A DNA stretch of 64,000 nucleotides. Source: Protea cynaroides (Eukaryota > Streptophyta > Magnoliopsida > Proteales > Proteaceae). Within the stretch, counting starts at the first letter, position 1, and every line of letters starts with the position of its first letter. The stretch is from NCBI GenBank assembly GCA_028583415.1, contig CM053267.1:26088902-26152901 (forward strand), given 5' to 3'. The notes under the pieces are model-generated. The model was not told the origin of the DNA, made no database searches, and was given only the letters and a program-made list of their open reading frames with translations. Positions 10,586 through 22,392 of this stretch are shown one piece after another. A program made the position numbers and the translations under genes.

Positions 10586-12930
10586 TGTAAGACCTGTAAC
10601 AAACTAGCCTGTCTTACAACCTTGTACCAGGTCTACCTCTCATAGTCGAGCGAAGTGGACCAAATGCGTGAAGAAACCACAAGACCAGGTATGAAGTTTA
10701 ACTCAAAAACAGTCAAATATGAGGGTAGGGTCGCATGCCTAAACATGTATGAGCGACCCCACCTCAAATAGAGTCCAACCCATTACTTTCTGGTCGTGGG
10801 GTCGCATGACTAAAAATCGAAGGGTCGACGGATCTGCGACCCTACACGTGACCCTATGAGAACAGTCAGAAACCAAAAATTAGAAAACCTTCCTAATCCG
10901 AGGGGGTTCATTCTTAAACTCATTGGGGCTTATTATGGAGTGTTTCCCTCTATAAATAGGACATCCCTTAGCCTATTTTACTCCTTTAGAACCCTAGTTG
11001 AAAGTGAGAGAAAGAGAAAGAGAAGGAAGAGAAGAAGAGAAGGAAACTTGAAGAAGAAGACTAAGGAAGAGGAGGAAGTTCAGAGAAACCTCTGAATTAA
11101 GGTATGAACCTAATTCCCTACCTGAATAAGAGAGGCTAGAGTAGTTGTGAAGAACATAGGATTAGGAGAAACCCAAATCATCCATCCATGGACAAGTTCC
11201 AAGGGAATCCATGGAGGAAATCATTGTGGGCAATGAAAATTGTGTATAAATTGTAGTTATGAGCCATAAAACACTTATAGGATGGACCATGATAGTAAGC
11301 CAAAGGATTCAAACATAAAGGAATGGACTTTAAAATGAAAGGTCGACACAGAACACGTGTGGTCGCACGTAGGGTCGAATGATATCTGACCCTACGAGGC
11401 CACATGATCGACCACATGCCCTCGGGAAGTCCCAGGGAGGGTGTGGTCGCACGTAGGGTTGAATGGTATCTGACCCCACATGCGACCCTACACCCTAGGG
11501 TCGCAGAAACTGCTACCCTAAGTGCTACCCTACCTGCGACCCTACCCCTGTGGTCGCAGAAAAAGCTACCCTAGGTGCTACCCTACCTGCGACCCCTCAG
11601 CTAATGTTATTCTAAACATATCGGGATTAATTATAATTAAAATTTATCGAATTGTTAGGTCTTTCCAGTGGTTTAAAAGTGAATTGTAAAGCTTGAACGA
11701 GGATCTCGAGGATCTCCTAGCAACCAAAGGTGAGGGAACAAGACCTAAACTAATTGGCTAATAATAAACTATTTTTGTTTATTGAGTCCAATACCATGAA
11801 TGATTCTATGTTTGTATGATTGTAATGTGCATATCACATGTCATCCACTATTCCTGTTATTACTGTTCATGCATATTTAATTTCCTTTGATTTATAATAT
11901 GATGTTGATGATGATGCTAGGAATAGGCATGTGAATGTATGTGTGTGGTTAGTGTACTTGATGCGAGTGGAGCAACAGGGGGAGGACGTGACACTGTGGT
12001 TCATCCTGGTCACCAGACTCTAGCTCTATCTCTACTCCAGTCTTGTCCACTAACATCATAGTATCACCATTATCTTAGCAGAACTATTACGTCGTAGGGC
12101 ATCAAGGGAGGTGGTCTCGGACCGTGTAGTCTCTGACTCTGTCGGGGGGCCTTAGCTCTATCTCTATGGACGTATTGAGGGATGTTGGGGCGAGCCCAGT
12201 TTGCAAGCCCTTGTCAATAGGGGCTTACGTATTGCTATGGGTAGGGCATCAGGGGAAGTGTGATGCAGTGCGGTCCTAAGCACTTTAGCTCTATCCCTAT
12301 TCCATGGTGGGTGCATGTGGGGGCGGAAATGGTGTTTGATCCATTGGGCAGTTCCACACATTCGTGTATAGAGGTGCGGCGGCCACCTATCCCTTCTATT
12401 TCACATTGCAAACTTATGAACCAGACCAAAGATATGAATTGAATGCATGCATATGTTTGTTGCATTGTTTTGTTTTTTCACTGAGCCGTGATGTGTGCTC
12501 ATCCTTTCGATGTCAAATATTTTTAGTTGATGATGCAAGTACCACTGTAGAATATTATATGAATGCCCCGATGTATGGACATGCGGCGACGATGGATGCT
12601 GATGGAGTCTCATGATTCGTCATGCGAGTTCAACTCATGCGCCTTCGATTTGATTTTATTTAAATTATATAGACGATGTAATTGATTAAATTATTTTATT
12701 TTATGTCTTAGTATTTTGAAGATAATTGAATAATTTATTATGTTATCATCTTTAGACTCTCAGTTCATTTAATATTAAAGAGTTCCGCTATCGTTTATTT
12801 ATTCTGATTATGGTTGTGGATGTGTATGGTTTTCGCAAACGGACACAGCCTATTCGAGATCCTGGTTGAACCGTTGGTTTATTGACGGTTCATCACATCA
12901 TTCTGAATAGTGCAGAATTAGGGTGTGACA
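10586..12930 (+). repeat. R4 5' LTR (beta, 2345 bp)
   Basis: It begins TGTAAGACCTG and ends GGGTGTGACA. A TATA box (TATAAATAGG) lies at 10951, followed by a purine-rich leader (about 11005-11090). Donor-like sites are AAG|GTATGAACC (GT at 11102) and AAAG|GTGAGGG (GT at 11730). Beta motifs of the TAGGGTCGC / GCGACCCTA type lie at 10720-10860 and 11340-11600. TAGCTCTATC-type blocks occur at 12021, 12153 and 12286. Confidence 0.93.
12538..12615 (+). pseudogene. LTR 40-codon frame, broken copy (R4 5' LTR)
   Basis: It matches codons 1-21 of the conserved LTR frame (TTVEYYMNAPMYGHAATMDA) and then frameshifts to a stop, losing the cysteine motif. The upstream acceptor-like GCAG|GT is mutated to GCAAGT. 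It is the most decayed of the eight copies. Confidence 0.6.
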
Positions 12931-12933
12931 ACT

Positions 12934-12945
12934 TGGTATCAGAGC
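12934..12945 (+). other. R4 primer binding site (tRNA-Met type)
   Basis: TGGTATCAGAGC lies 3 nt after the 5' LTR end. This is the sequence complementary to the 3' end of plant initiator tRNA-Met, used to prime minus-strand DNA synthesis. Confidence 0.93.
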
Positions 12946-13220
12946 TCTCTGGCCATGTCTATTAAACCAGTATACTTCCGTAAAAGTTCGTAAACTGAGT
13001 TAGGATGAAAATTTAAAAGCTGTAATAATAACACACTATGAGCACCTATGTTGTTTGAGACAAAATTAAGAAAGAGAATAATGCACTATTAAAAGGAGAA
13101 ACAAGTTCCATATATACATCAAATAAAAAGCAACGTTTATACATATCTAAATCAGAGTACAGTCCACAATCCGGAAAATTACTCTCTAGTACAAAGAAAA
13201 ACAAAAAATAAAAATATACA
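12946..13220. other. R4 spacer after primer site
   Basis: A+T-rich leader downstream of the primer site that would form the 3' flank of the antisense gene. No coding frame was recognised. Confidence 0.5.
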
Positions 13221-14523
13221 TCATGGAGCTAGAGGTGCTGGAGGAGGAGGTGCCTCGTGATCTTTATCGTAGTCCTCAGCATACACTCTAGTCAACTAGG
13301 CCACCTGAGTCTGGGTCGTCTGGAGACTAGCTGTCAACTCGGCCATCCGTTGATCAGACGCACACTGAGCATCTAGAAGCTCGCCTACTCTCTCATCAGT
13401 CGCGCGCTGAACATCTAAAAACTTTCCTACTCTCAGATCAGTCACACGTTAAGCCTCTCTAATCTCACACAGTAATCCCATCATATCATCAGATGGTGGG
13501 TGTGAAGGACCAACAGTGTGTGAAGGAGCCCGAGATGGACCAGCTCCAGTGGAATGTAGTGGTGATGGAGGAGGTATGGATCTATTTCCATGAACATACG
13601 ATCATCATCCCCGACATCACCCCCATGGACCCCTGCTCCTGCTGCTGCCGCCTCAGCGTCTGCTACCTCTACTCGGGTACGAGGACGCACCAGAGCATTC
13701 CTCTCATCATCACAAACCTGCACATCCCGCATACCTATCTTATAGATAGCCTCCCAGTCAAGGTCTGATGAGAAGGTATCCTCATGAATCCTCTCATCCA
13801 ATAAATCAACGTGTAGGTGGGTGAGCAGTGTAGTGATTAGACATCCGTAGGGCAGGTTGCCTAGCTGACCATGTAGTGTAGCACGGATCATAGTCTTAAT
13901 GATGATATATGGTAGGCAGACAGGCTGCCTAGTGCAAATGCAGTACATAACATACTGGGTCAACTGAGAAATCCTATCATAGTGGCCACTCTGGGGGATC
14001 AGGTTGTGCTGGATGATCTTGTAGTACACCCGAGGCTCTGGCCGTAGGTTGATCGCCTTCATCTCCCAGCGATCACCTCTAAGGAGCTGATTGTCAATCT
14101 CCGCACGCATCGCCAAGGATAGGAACTGGGGTTCCTTAGGAGTACAGTACACCAAAGGGCCGTCATTTGATATGCCCAAGAGATCAGCCAACTGTTGGCA
14201 ATTAAATGAAACCTCCACCCCTTTTACATAGCTGGTGATCCTGAGCTCCCTACCTCTCTCTGTATCATTGCGATCCCCCACCACCTGGAGATTGCAATAG
14301 AACTGCTTCACTAAAGCAGGAAAAATACAAGCCTCATTGGTGATCACAGGAAGCCAACCCATGTCACCAAAGGCACCCTCCACGTTAAACAAGGCTAGAC
14401 TAGCCAAGTTTACACAGCGACCCTCTTCTACTTTCTTATGCTCAAAGTGAGCATACTGAGCCTCTGCCTCTTTGGAGCGAAAACGAACAGATCATGAGCC
14501 CTAGGAACCTTAGTACGGGCCAT
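13221..14523 (-). pseudogene. R4 antisense gene, putative plant transposon protein family
   Basis: Reverse to gag-pol, between the primer site and gag. The ATG at 14523 gives MARTKVPRAHD, but a 1-nt deletion follows; the main frame resumes at 14407 (ASLALFNVEGAFGDMGWLP) and runs to about 13560 before another shift; the homologous stop is at 13221. Conserved stretches: SYVKGVEVSFNCQQLADLLG, IIQHNLIPQSGHY, YCICTRQPVCLPYII and NLPYGCLITTLL. This pattern resembles the plant family called putative plant transposon protein (Transposase_32, from memory), whose function is unknown. The C-terminus is acidic, then rich in short charged repeats of 14 residues (two units). Expression would start in the gag-side leader; a 5'-UTR intron lies at 14529-14970. 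Two frameshifts make this copy non-functional. Confidence 0.8.
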
Positions 14524-14528
14524 ACTAT

Positions 14529-14970
14529 CTGTAAAGACACAGAACAATAAACAAGATATTAGATATGGTGAAAAATTTAAAATTTTGGCATTATAACGAC
14601 ATAATTTGGCCAAAAGCCTCACTTTTCACCTAAACAGCTGGGAAGGAGGACTTACATAGGTCCCAAACCATCCTGCAAAGCTCATATAGTTGGAAATTTA
14701 ATCTAGGAAGATTAAATTTGAAGAAATTTCAATAAATTCAAAAAAATCTCAAAAATTAGGTCAAAAATGGAAAATTTCAAGTTTCTCGATAACCAACCGA
14801 TGAAACTCAAATATTTGTAAGGGCTTTCGTCCATTGGGTAACCAATAGCAAAAGCCCCCAATAAAAATTAATTTTTTACGGTTAGAAAAATTTTAATTTG
14901 AAGAAAACGATGTAAATGGATGAAAACCTAGTTTAGAAAGCTTAAAAATGGGAAACAGTAGAGAGCATAC
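14529..14970 (-). other. Antisense-gene 5'-UTR intron (R4 copy)
   Basis: Read on the minus strand, the 442-bp segment starts GTATGC and ends CTTTACAG, five bases before the ATG. The R6 copy has the same length; the R3 copy is 433 bp. Here the last exon base before GT is A rather than G (CAA|GTATGC), a weakened donor. An internal block with TAAGTCCTCCT and a following GAGGCTTTTG is shared with R3 despite strong divergence elsewhere. Confidence 0.65.
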
Positions 14971-15120
14971 TTGAAGAGAAGGAGCGGGAGTCGTGAAAGG
15001 AAGAAACAATCACCAAACCCTAGGGGTCGATACTGTAACAACTCAGGGGAAGCGAGTTGAGTTGGAAGAAAAGAGAAAGAATAGGAAATGAATCCAAAGT
15101 CAGGTTTAAAAACCTAATTT

Positions 15121-15345
15121 TGGATCATAGGGTCGCAAAATTCGACAAAATGTGCGACCCTATGATTGACCCTACCATCTACCCTAGGCTCTCGGTGATC
15201 TGACAGAAACCATGGGTCGGACCTAGGGTCGGACATATACCGACCCTACGATCGACCCTAGGCTCTCGGTGAGCTGATAGGGTTTCTGGGGTCGCATACC
15301 CTAGGGTCGCATAAGGAGCGACCCTACCATCGACCTTACGATGGA
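15121..15345. promoter_or_regulatory. R4 leader with beta-type CG palindromes
   Basis: A dense run of AGGGTCGCA, GCGACCCTA, GGGTCGGAC and CGACCCTAGG motifs, the same core as in the beta LTRs. It lies between the antisense gene's first exon (near 15000) and gag (15486), where it could serve both. R6 and R8 have the same cluster; R3 has its alpha version. Confidence 0.6.
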
Positions 15346-15485
15346 AAATATAGTATTTTGTCAGAATGACTTGAAAATTTTGAAATTTATATTGATTAGT
15401 TGGATTTTGACTTGGGAACAACTTATATTGATTGCCTTATATTTTCTATGATTGTTTTCAGATTCTACCACCATCATAACAGGAA

Positions 15486-16751
15486 ATGGCTAGGCGAAGA
15501 GTGACTAGACGAGGCCGTAACCCAATTCCACCACCACCACCTGTGGGGGAGGACAGCCATGAAGTTCCTGAAGTACAAGAGAATCGGAACGTGGCACCGC
15601 CAGTAGCTAATGGCCAGACAAACCCTACAATCTTGCCAGCCCCACCTACAAATTTGGCTACAGCCGTAATGAACCTGGCACAATAGTTGCAGCAAATACA
15701 GCAGGTGCAAGCCAATATGCAAGCTGCTATAGGAATGGTTTTTCCAGCTGCACATACGACACCTATGCCAGCTAGATAAGCTAGCACAGTACTAGGGGAA
15801 AGTAACACGGTACCTAACGTACCTTAAACGCCAGTTATGCAGGCTCCAGTGTAGAATCTTGAGGTAGCTCAAGGCAGTTACCAGTACCAACCACCTATGT
15901 ATGGGGCCTATGCTCAGTATCAGTTGGACCACTCTCGACTGATCGAGCATTTTCTGAAGATGAAGCCTAAAGAATATAATGGTAAACCAACAGATCCTTT
16001 ATGGCCAACACACTAGATCGTTGAAATGGAAAGAAATTTCATGATGATGATGGTAAATGAGGAGGAGAAAGTACTATGTGCAACATTCATGCTGAAAGGC
16101 GATGCACACCACTGGTGGAAGTTCACTCGGACTTATCTGTTAACCAAGCACGCCCAATTGACCTGGGCTATCTATAAAAGGCATTCTTTGAGAAGTACTT
16201 TTCTAGAAGTTTCAGAGATGCTATGGAGAGAGAGTTCCTGAGTTTATATCAGGGGCAAATGACTGTGGATGCATACCAACATCGTTATGAAGAGCTGTTT
16301 TTCTTTGCACCCGCTAGCATGTAAGAGGAAAATACTAAGACCCGAAGGTTCGTCATGGGACTTAGGGGAAGCATTCACGAGCATGTTCTGGGACTGGAAA
16401 AGAAAGTCTACAACAAAGCGATACAGATTGCTCGAGTGATAGAGTCGAGCCAGAAAGAGAGCTATTTTGCTCAAAATAGGGGGATTAAAAGGCCAAATGG
16501 AAATTCATACAACGGAGGGAATACAAGGACATTCAAACCCTTCCGTACTCAAGGCTTTAATGCTGTAGCCAAGATTACTCCAGCAGCTCAACCGCAACAA
16601 TAGCAAAATAATGAAGGAGTAAAATGCTTTAACTGCAATCAAGTGGGGCGTTATTCCAGGAAATCTCCTAAGCCCAGGAAACAGCTACAGCAAGGAAAAG
16701 TTTATGCTGTTACATCTGAGGATGCTACCGCATCGCTTGATGTGGTCACAG
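15486..16751 (+). pseudogene. R4 gag pseudogene
   Basis: Gag relic starting MARRRVTRRGRNP at 15486, 25 bases after an acceptor-like TTGTTTTCAG (ends 15461). In-frame stops follow NLAQ (15684) and recur to about 16015. Capsid-like sequence (HHWWKFTRTYLLTKHAQLTW) begins near 16100, with a 1-nt deletion at about 16180 and a stop near 16321. The zinc knuckle is damaged: CFNCNQVGRYSRKS has Arg for the zinc-binding His and Ser for the last Cys. It ends DVVTG at the intron-like spacer. R8 is the better-preserved copy of this family. Confidence 0.9.
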
Positions 16752-16820
16752 GTATGACCTAAACCATTCATTTTGTGTTACATTGTGTGAGCATGTAGAC
16801 TAAATTTAAACAAATCACAG
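16752..16820 (+). other. R4 candidate gag-pol intron (69 nt)
   Basis: It begins GTATGACC and ends AAATCACAG, with GACTAA about 20 nt before the end. Removal joins DVVT to GIVPI in frame (phase 1). Unspliced RNA would stop after GMT. Confidence 0.62.
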
Positions 16821-19800
16821 GTATCGTACCTATTAATGACATACCCGCTAAAGTACTCTTTGATTCTGGAGCTACTCATTCTTTTATATCTATGTCATTT
16901 GGAAAGAAGTTAAATCTACCCCTCAGATTGTTAGACTACAAATTGCTTGTACGATCACCTATGGGATTAGAAGTGGAATTAGAAAAAAATTATGGACCAT
17001 GTCCAGTTCTTATCGGCGAGAAGATTTTGGATGCAACCTTGATTCAACTCGAGATGACAGACTTTGACGTTATCTTGGGAATGGACTGGTTAGCTCAACA
17101 TTCTGCGAACCTATTATGTGCAGAAAAGAAGCTGACATTTAAAGACAAGGAAGGAGCAGAGTTTAGTTTTACGGGAACCAAACTTTCCCGTAAACGGAAA
17201 CTCATCCTCTCTGCATTAAAGGCTAGAAAATGCCTCGAGAAAGGAGGAGTTGGGTTTCTAGTATCAGTGGTCGACCTCACCAAGGAAGCACCACGAATGG
17301 AGGATATTGATGTTGTGCGTGACTTTCCAGATGTATTTCCTGAAGAACTACTAGGACTACCATCCGACCGAGTGGCAGAGTTCGTTATAGATCTGATACC
17401 TGGAGCCGCACCAATATCTAAAGCACCCTATCGAATGGCTCCTACTGAACTGAAGGAATTGAAAGTACAGTTATAGGAATTATTGGATAAGGGTTATATC
17501 AGACCTAGCATATCACCATGGAAAACGCTAGTATTGTTTGTAAAGAAGAAGGACAGTAGCATTCGACTATGTATAGACTACCAGGAATTGAATAAACTGA
17601 CAATCAAGAATCGGTACCCATTGCCTCGGATCGATGACTTGTTCGATCAGTTGCAAGGTGCAAAGGTGTTCTCCTAGATTGATCTTCGGTCAGGATACCA
17701 TCAGTTGAAGATTAAGGAAGGTGATATTCCAAAGACAGCATTCAGAATAAGATACGAACATTATGAATTTTTAGTCATGTCTTTTGGATTGACTAACGCA
17801 CCCACAACTTTTATGGAACTCATGAATTAGGTATTCCATGATATATTGGATATGTCAGTCATTGTGTTTATTGATGATATATTGGTCTACTCCAAGGATA
17901 AGGAAACTCATGTAAAGAATCTAAGAGCCGGTCTGCAGCGACTAACGAAAGAGAAGCTTTACGCCAAATTTATAAAGTTTGAGTTTTGGCTAAATGAGGT
18001 CGCTTCCTTAGGCCATGTTGTCTCTGCTGAAGAAATTAAAGTGGATCCTAGCAAGATTGAAGCCATTGTGAAGTGGGAAACACCTAAGAGTGTTGCAAAA
18101 ATTAGAAGTTTCCTAGGTCTAGCTGGGTATTATTGACGATTCGTGGAAGACTATTCCAGAATTGCCATACCTCTCACCAGTTTGACTAAGAAAGGAGAAA
18201 AATTTGTTTGGACTGATAAATGTGAGAGAAGTTTTCAAACGTTAAAGGCTAGATTGATATCTGCTCCCATCTTGACTATTCCTATTTCAGGACAACCATT
18301 TACCTTGTACACTGATGCGTCTGGGTTGGGTTTAGGATGTGTACTTATGCAAGGAGAACAAGTAGTTGGGTATGTCTCAAGACAACTGAAGACACATGAG
18401 AAGAACTATCCCGCTCCAAAGGTTTATTCATCGGAGAACGGTAATGAGCTGTTAGTGATAGATGCACCGGGTGAATCGACCAACCAAAGGTTTATTCATC
18501 GGTTTTCAAATATGTTTGCGACATTGAAGATTGTATCTGTTATAATTGATGAAGTGAAAGCTGCTATTAAGTCAGACCCTTATCTGAGAATAGTACAAGA
18601 AGACATCGAAAAAGATAGGACTATTCCTGAGTTCACCTTGGATGATGAAAAGGTACTGAAGTACAAAGGAAGAGTATGTGTTCCTGAAATGGGAAACTTG
18701 GACATTAGACACAGACTAATGAAGGAAGCTCACACCACTGCTTATTCGGTACATCCTAGAAGTACAAAGATGTATCATGATCTGAAGAAATTATATTGGT
18801 GGAGAGGAATGAAAGCAGATGTAGCTAAATTCGTGTCTCAATGCCTAAATTGTCAAAGGATAAAGGCTGAACGGAAATGACTTGCAGGATTATTGCAGCC
18901 AGTGCCAGAACCAGCATTGAAATGGGACTGCATCACTATGGACTTCGTCACTGAGTTACCATTGACTCCTCGAGTAGTTGACGCGGTCTGGGTGACTGTA
19001 GATTGTCTTACTAAGACAACTCGTTTTATAGCTATACAAACACAGTATACCTTGGAGAGGTTAGTCAAACTATATGTGGATAACTTTGTCAGATTACATG
19101 GAGTACCTGAAAGCATTGTGTCCGATAGAGACCTACGCTTCACTTCAAAGTTTTGGGAAGGATTACAGAAGGCTATGGGTACAACATTGAAATTCAGTAC
19201 TGCATTCCATCCTCAGACAAATGGACAGTAGGAGCGTACCATTCATATTTTAGAAGTCATGCTTCGAGCCTGTGTTATTGATTTCAAAGGATCATGGGAT
19301 GAGAAACTACCATTGATCGAGTTCGCCTATAACAACAGCTATCAGGCTACTATACAGATGTCACCCTATGAAGCACTGTATGGTAGGAAGTGTCGAACTC
19401 CTTTGTTTTGGAATAAAGTTGGAGAACGGAGCATTGTTGGACTAGAGTTTGTTGAAGAGACTTGTCGAGTAGTCGACATTATCAAGGAAAGAGTTAGAAT
19501 AGCTCATAATCGTCAAAATAGTATGCAGATACTCGACGTCGAGACCTTGAATTTATTGTAGGTGATAAGGTATTCTTGAAACTGTCACCTATGCGAGGTT
19601 TAAAACGATCCGGACAGAAAGGGAAGCTAAGTCCGAGATATGTCGGGCCATATGAGATTCTAGTTAAACGTGGAAAAGTGGCTTATCAGTTAGCACTACC
19701 ACCATTTATGTCAAGTGTGCATGATATATTTCATATCTCATTATTGAATAAGTACGTCAGAGATCCAACACACGTTTTGACAGTGGATCCACCAGATCTA

Positions 19801-19986
19801 ACTGATGATTTGACATTTCGAAGTAGCACCAACTGAAAGGTTCAACGTCTATGCAACCGTGACATTTATTATGTTAAGGTCACCTGGAGGAGCCGAGATA
19901 TAGAAGAGATCACATGGAAAAAAGAGAATACAATGCGAAAGCAATATCCTCACCTTTTCGACTAGGAAGGTATGTGCAAATTGTGA
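16821..19986 (+). pseudogene. R4 pol pseudogene (RNase H partly deleted)
   Basis: Polyprotein relic. Protease with the catalytic stretch LFDSGATHSFIS (about 16858) and ILGMDWLAQH; reverse transcriptase (about 17370-18000) with intact FIDDILVYS; RNase H start TDASGLGLG (about 18312). A deletion of roughly 290 bp relative to R8 follows KNYP (about 18412), removing the DLELAA, SDHKSL and DALS blocks. Integrase has CLNC (about 18845), MDFVTELP, SDR and an ERT glutamate preceded by a stop (about 19230). Chromodomain end: WRSRDIEEITW. In-frame stops occur near 17474, 17675, 17828 and 18135, with a frameshift near 19530. Not functional. Confidence 0.92.
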
Positions 19987-20002
19987 GGACAAAATTTCTA
20001 AT

Positions 20003-20015
20003 AAGGGGAGGGAGT
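20003..20015 (+). other. R4 polypurine tract
   Basis: AAGGGGAGGGAGT ends directly at the 3' LTR start, the normal plus-strand primer position. Confidence 0.85.
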
Positions 20016-22392
20016 TGTAAGACCTGTATCGAGCTAACTGGTCTTACCACTTGGTACCAGGTCTACCTATCATGGTCGAGCCAAGTGGACCAAGTACGTG
20101 AAGAAACCACAAGACCAGGTATGATGTTTAACTCAAAAACAGTTAAATATGAGGGTAGGGTCGCATGCCTAAACAGGTATGACTGAGCCCACCTCAAATA
20201 GAGTCCAACCGATGACTTTTTGGTCATGGGGTCGCATGATTAAAAATCATAGGGTCGACGGATTCTACAACCATACATGTGACCCTACGAGAACAGTCAG
20301 AAACCAAAAATTAGGAAACCTTCCTAATCCGAGAGGGTTCTTTTCAAAACTCATTGGGGCTTATTATGGAGTGTTTCCTTCTATAAATATGATGTCCCTT
20401 AGCCTATTTCACTCCTTTAAAACCCTAATTGAAAGTGAGAGAAAGAGAAAGAGAAGGAAGATAAGAAGAGAAGGAAACTTGAAGAAGAAGACTAAGGAAG
20501 AGGAGGAAGTTCAGAGAAACCTCTGAATTAAGGTATGAACCTAATTCCCTACCTAAATAATAGAGCCTAGAGTAGTTGTAAAGAACATAGGATTAGGAGA
20601 AACCTAAATCATCCATTCATGGACAAGTTTCAAGGGAATCCATGGAAGAAATCATTGTGGGCAATGAAAATTGTGTATAAATTGTAGTTATGAGCCATAA
20701 AACACTTATAGGATGGACCATGATAGTAAGCCAAAGGATTCAAACATAAAGGAATGGACTTTAAAATGAAAGGTCGACACAGAACACGTGTGGTCGCACA
20801 TAGGGTAGAATGATATCCGACCCTACGAGGCCATATGATCGACCACATGCCCTCGGAAAGTCCCAAGGAGGGTGTGGTCGCACGTAGGGTCGAATGGTAT
20901 CCGACCCCACATGTGTCCCTACACCCTATGGTTGCAAAAACTACTACCCTAGGTGCTACCCTACCTGCGACCCTACCCCTGTGGTCACAGAAAAAGCTAC
21001 CCTACCTGCGACCCCTCAGCTACTGTTATTCTAAACATATGGGGATTAATTCTAATTAAAATTTATCAAATTGTTAGGTCTTTCCAGTGGTTTAAAAGTG
21101 AATTGTAAAGCTTGAATGAGGATCTCCTAGCAACCAAAGGTGAGGGAACAAGACCTAAACTAATTGGCTAGTAATAAACTATTTTTGTTTTTATTGAGTT
21201 CAATACCATGAATGTTTCTATGTTTGTATGATTGTAATGTGCATATCACATGTCATCCACTATTCTTGTTATTACGGTTCATGCATATTTAATTTCCGTT
21301 TATATATAATATGATGTTGATGATGATGCTAGGAATAGGCTTGTGAATGTATGTGTGTGGTTAGTGTACTTGATGCAAGTGGAGCATCAGGGGAGGACGT
21401 GACACTGTGGTTCATCCTGGTCACCAGACTCTAGCTTTATCTCTACTCAAGTCTTGTCCACTAACATTGTTGTATTGCCATTACCTTAGCAAAACTATTA
21501 CGTCGTAGGGCATCAGGGGAGGTGGTCTCAGATTGTGTAGTCTCTGACTCTGTCGGGGGTCCTTAACTCTATCTCTATGGACGTATTGAGGGATGCTGGG
21601 GTGAGGCCTTGGATACACTATTTGACATTAGGATTGGTTAGTTGCGAGCCCAGTTTGCAAGCCCTCGTCAATAGGGGCTTACATATTTCTATGGATAGGG
21701 CATCAGGGGATGTGTGATGCGGTGCAGTCCTAAGCACTTTAGCTCTATCCCTATTCCATGGTGGGTGCATGTGGGGGCGAAATGGTGTTTGATCCATTGG
21801 ACGATTCCACACATTCGTGTATAGAGGTGCGGCGGCCACCTATCCTTTCTATTTCACATTGCAAACTTATGAACCAGACCAAAGATATGAATTGAATGCA
21901 TGCATATGTTTGTTGCATTGTTTTGTTTACTCACTGAGCCATGATGTGTGCTCACCCTTTTGACGTCAAATATTTTTAGTTGATGATGCAGGTACCACTA
22001 TAGAAGATTATATGAATGCTTCGATGTATGGACATGCGGCTGCGATGGATGCTGAAGTTATGATGGAGTCGCATGATTCGTCATGCGCGTACAACTCATG
22101 CGTCTTCGATGAGATTTTATTTAAGTTATACAAACGATGTAATTGATTAAATTATATTATTTTATGTCTTAGTATTTTGAAGATAATTGAATAATTTATT
22201 TATGTTATCATCTACAGACTCTCAGTTCACTTAATATTAAAGAGTTCCGTTATCGAGTATTTATTCTGATTATGATTGTGGATGTGTATGGTTTAAGGAA
22301 ACGGACACAGCCTATTCGAGATCCTGGTTGAACCATTTGTTTATTGGCGGTTCATCACACCATTCTGAATAGTGTAGAATTCGGGTGTGACA
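20016..22392 (+). repeat. R4 3' LTR (beta, 2377 bp)
   Basis: It pairs with 10586-12930. TATA box CTATAAATAT lies near 20381, AAG|GTATGAACC near 20530, and AAAG|GTGAGGG near 21140. Its copy of the 40-codon frame (21991-22110) is much better kept than that of the 5' LTR. Confidence 0.93.
21991..22110 (+). CDS. LTR-embedded conserved 40-codon frame (R4 3' LTR)
   Basis: Forty codons with no internal stop: GTTIEDYMNASMYGHAAAMD, then a DSSCAYNSCVFD end. The middle cysteine of the CxCxxC motif is Tyr here, and the usual stop after codon 40 is changed to a sense codon, extending the frame. It is preceded by an acceptor-like GATGATGCAG (ends 21991). Confidence 0.45.

Larger units (their letters stand above)
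10586..22392 (+). mobile_element. R4: full-length beta-family Ty3/gypsy chromovirus
   Basis: An 11.8-kb plus-strand element nested in the R3 leader. LTRs 10586-12930 and 20016-22392 both begin TGTAAGACCTGTA and end GGTGTGACA. Internal order: tRNA-Met primer site, antisense gene 13221-14523 (minus), motif-rich leader, gag, intron-like spacer, pol, polypurine tract. The 5-bp flanks are CAACC and TGACT, which differ only by transitions. Its LTRs are visibly diverged, and gag-pol has many stops, frameshifts and an RNase H deletion, so it is not recent. Confidence 0.93.

Noticed and set aside
12934..12945. tRNA-Met gene fragment
   Set aside because: Only the 12 nt complementary to a tRNA 3' end are present, next to an LTR; this is a primer binding site, and no cloverleaf is seen.
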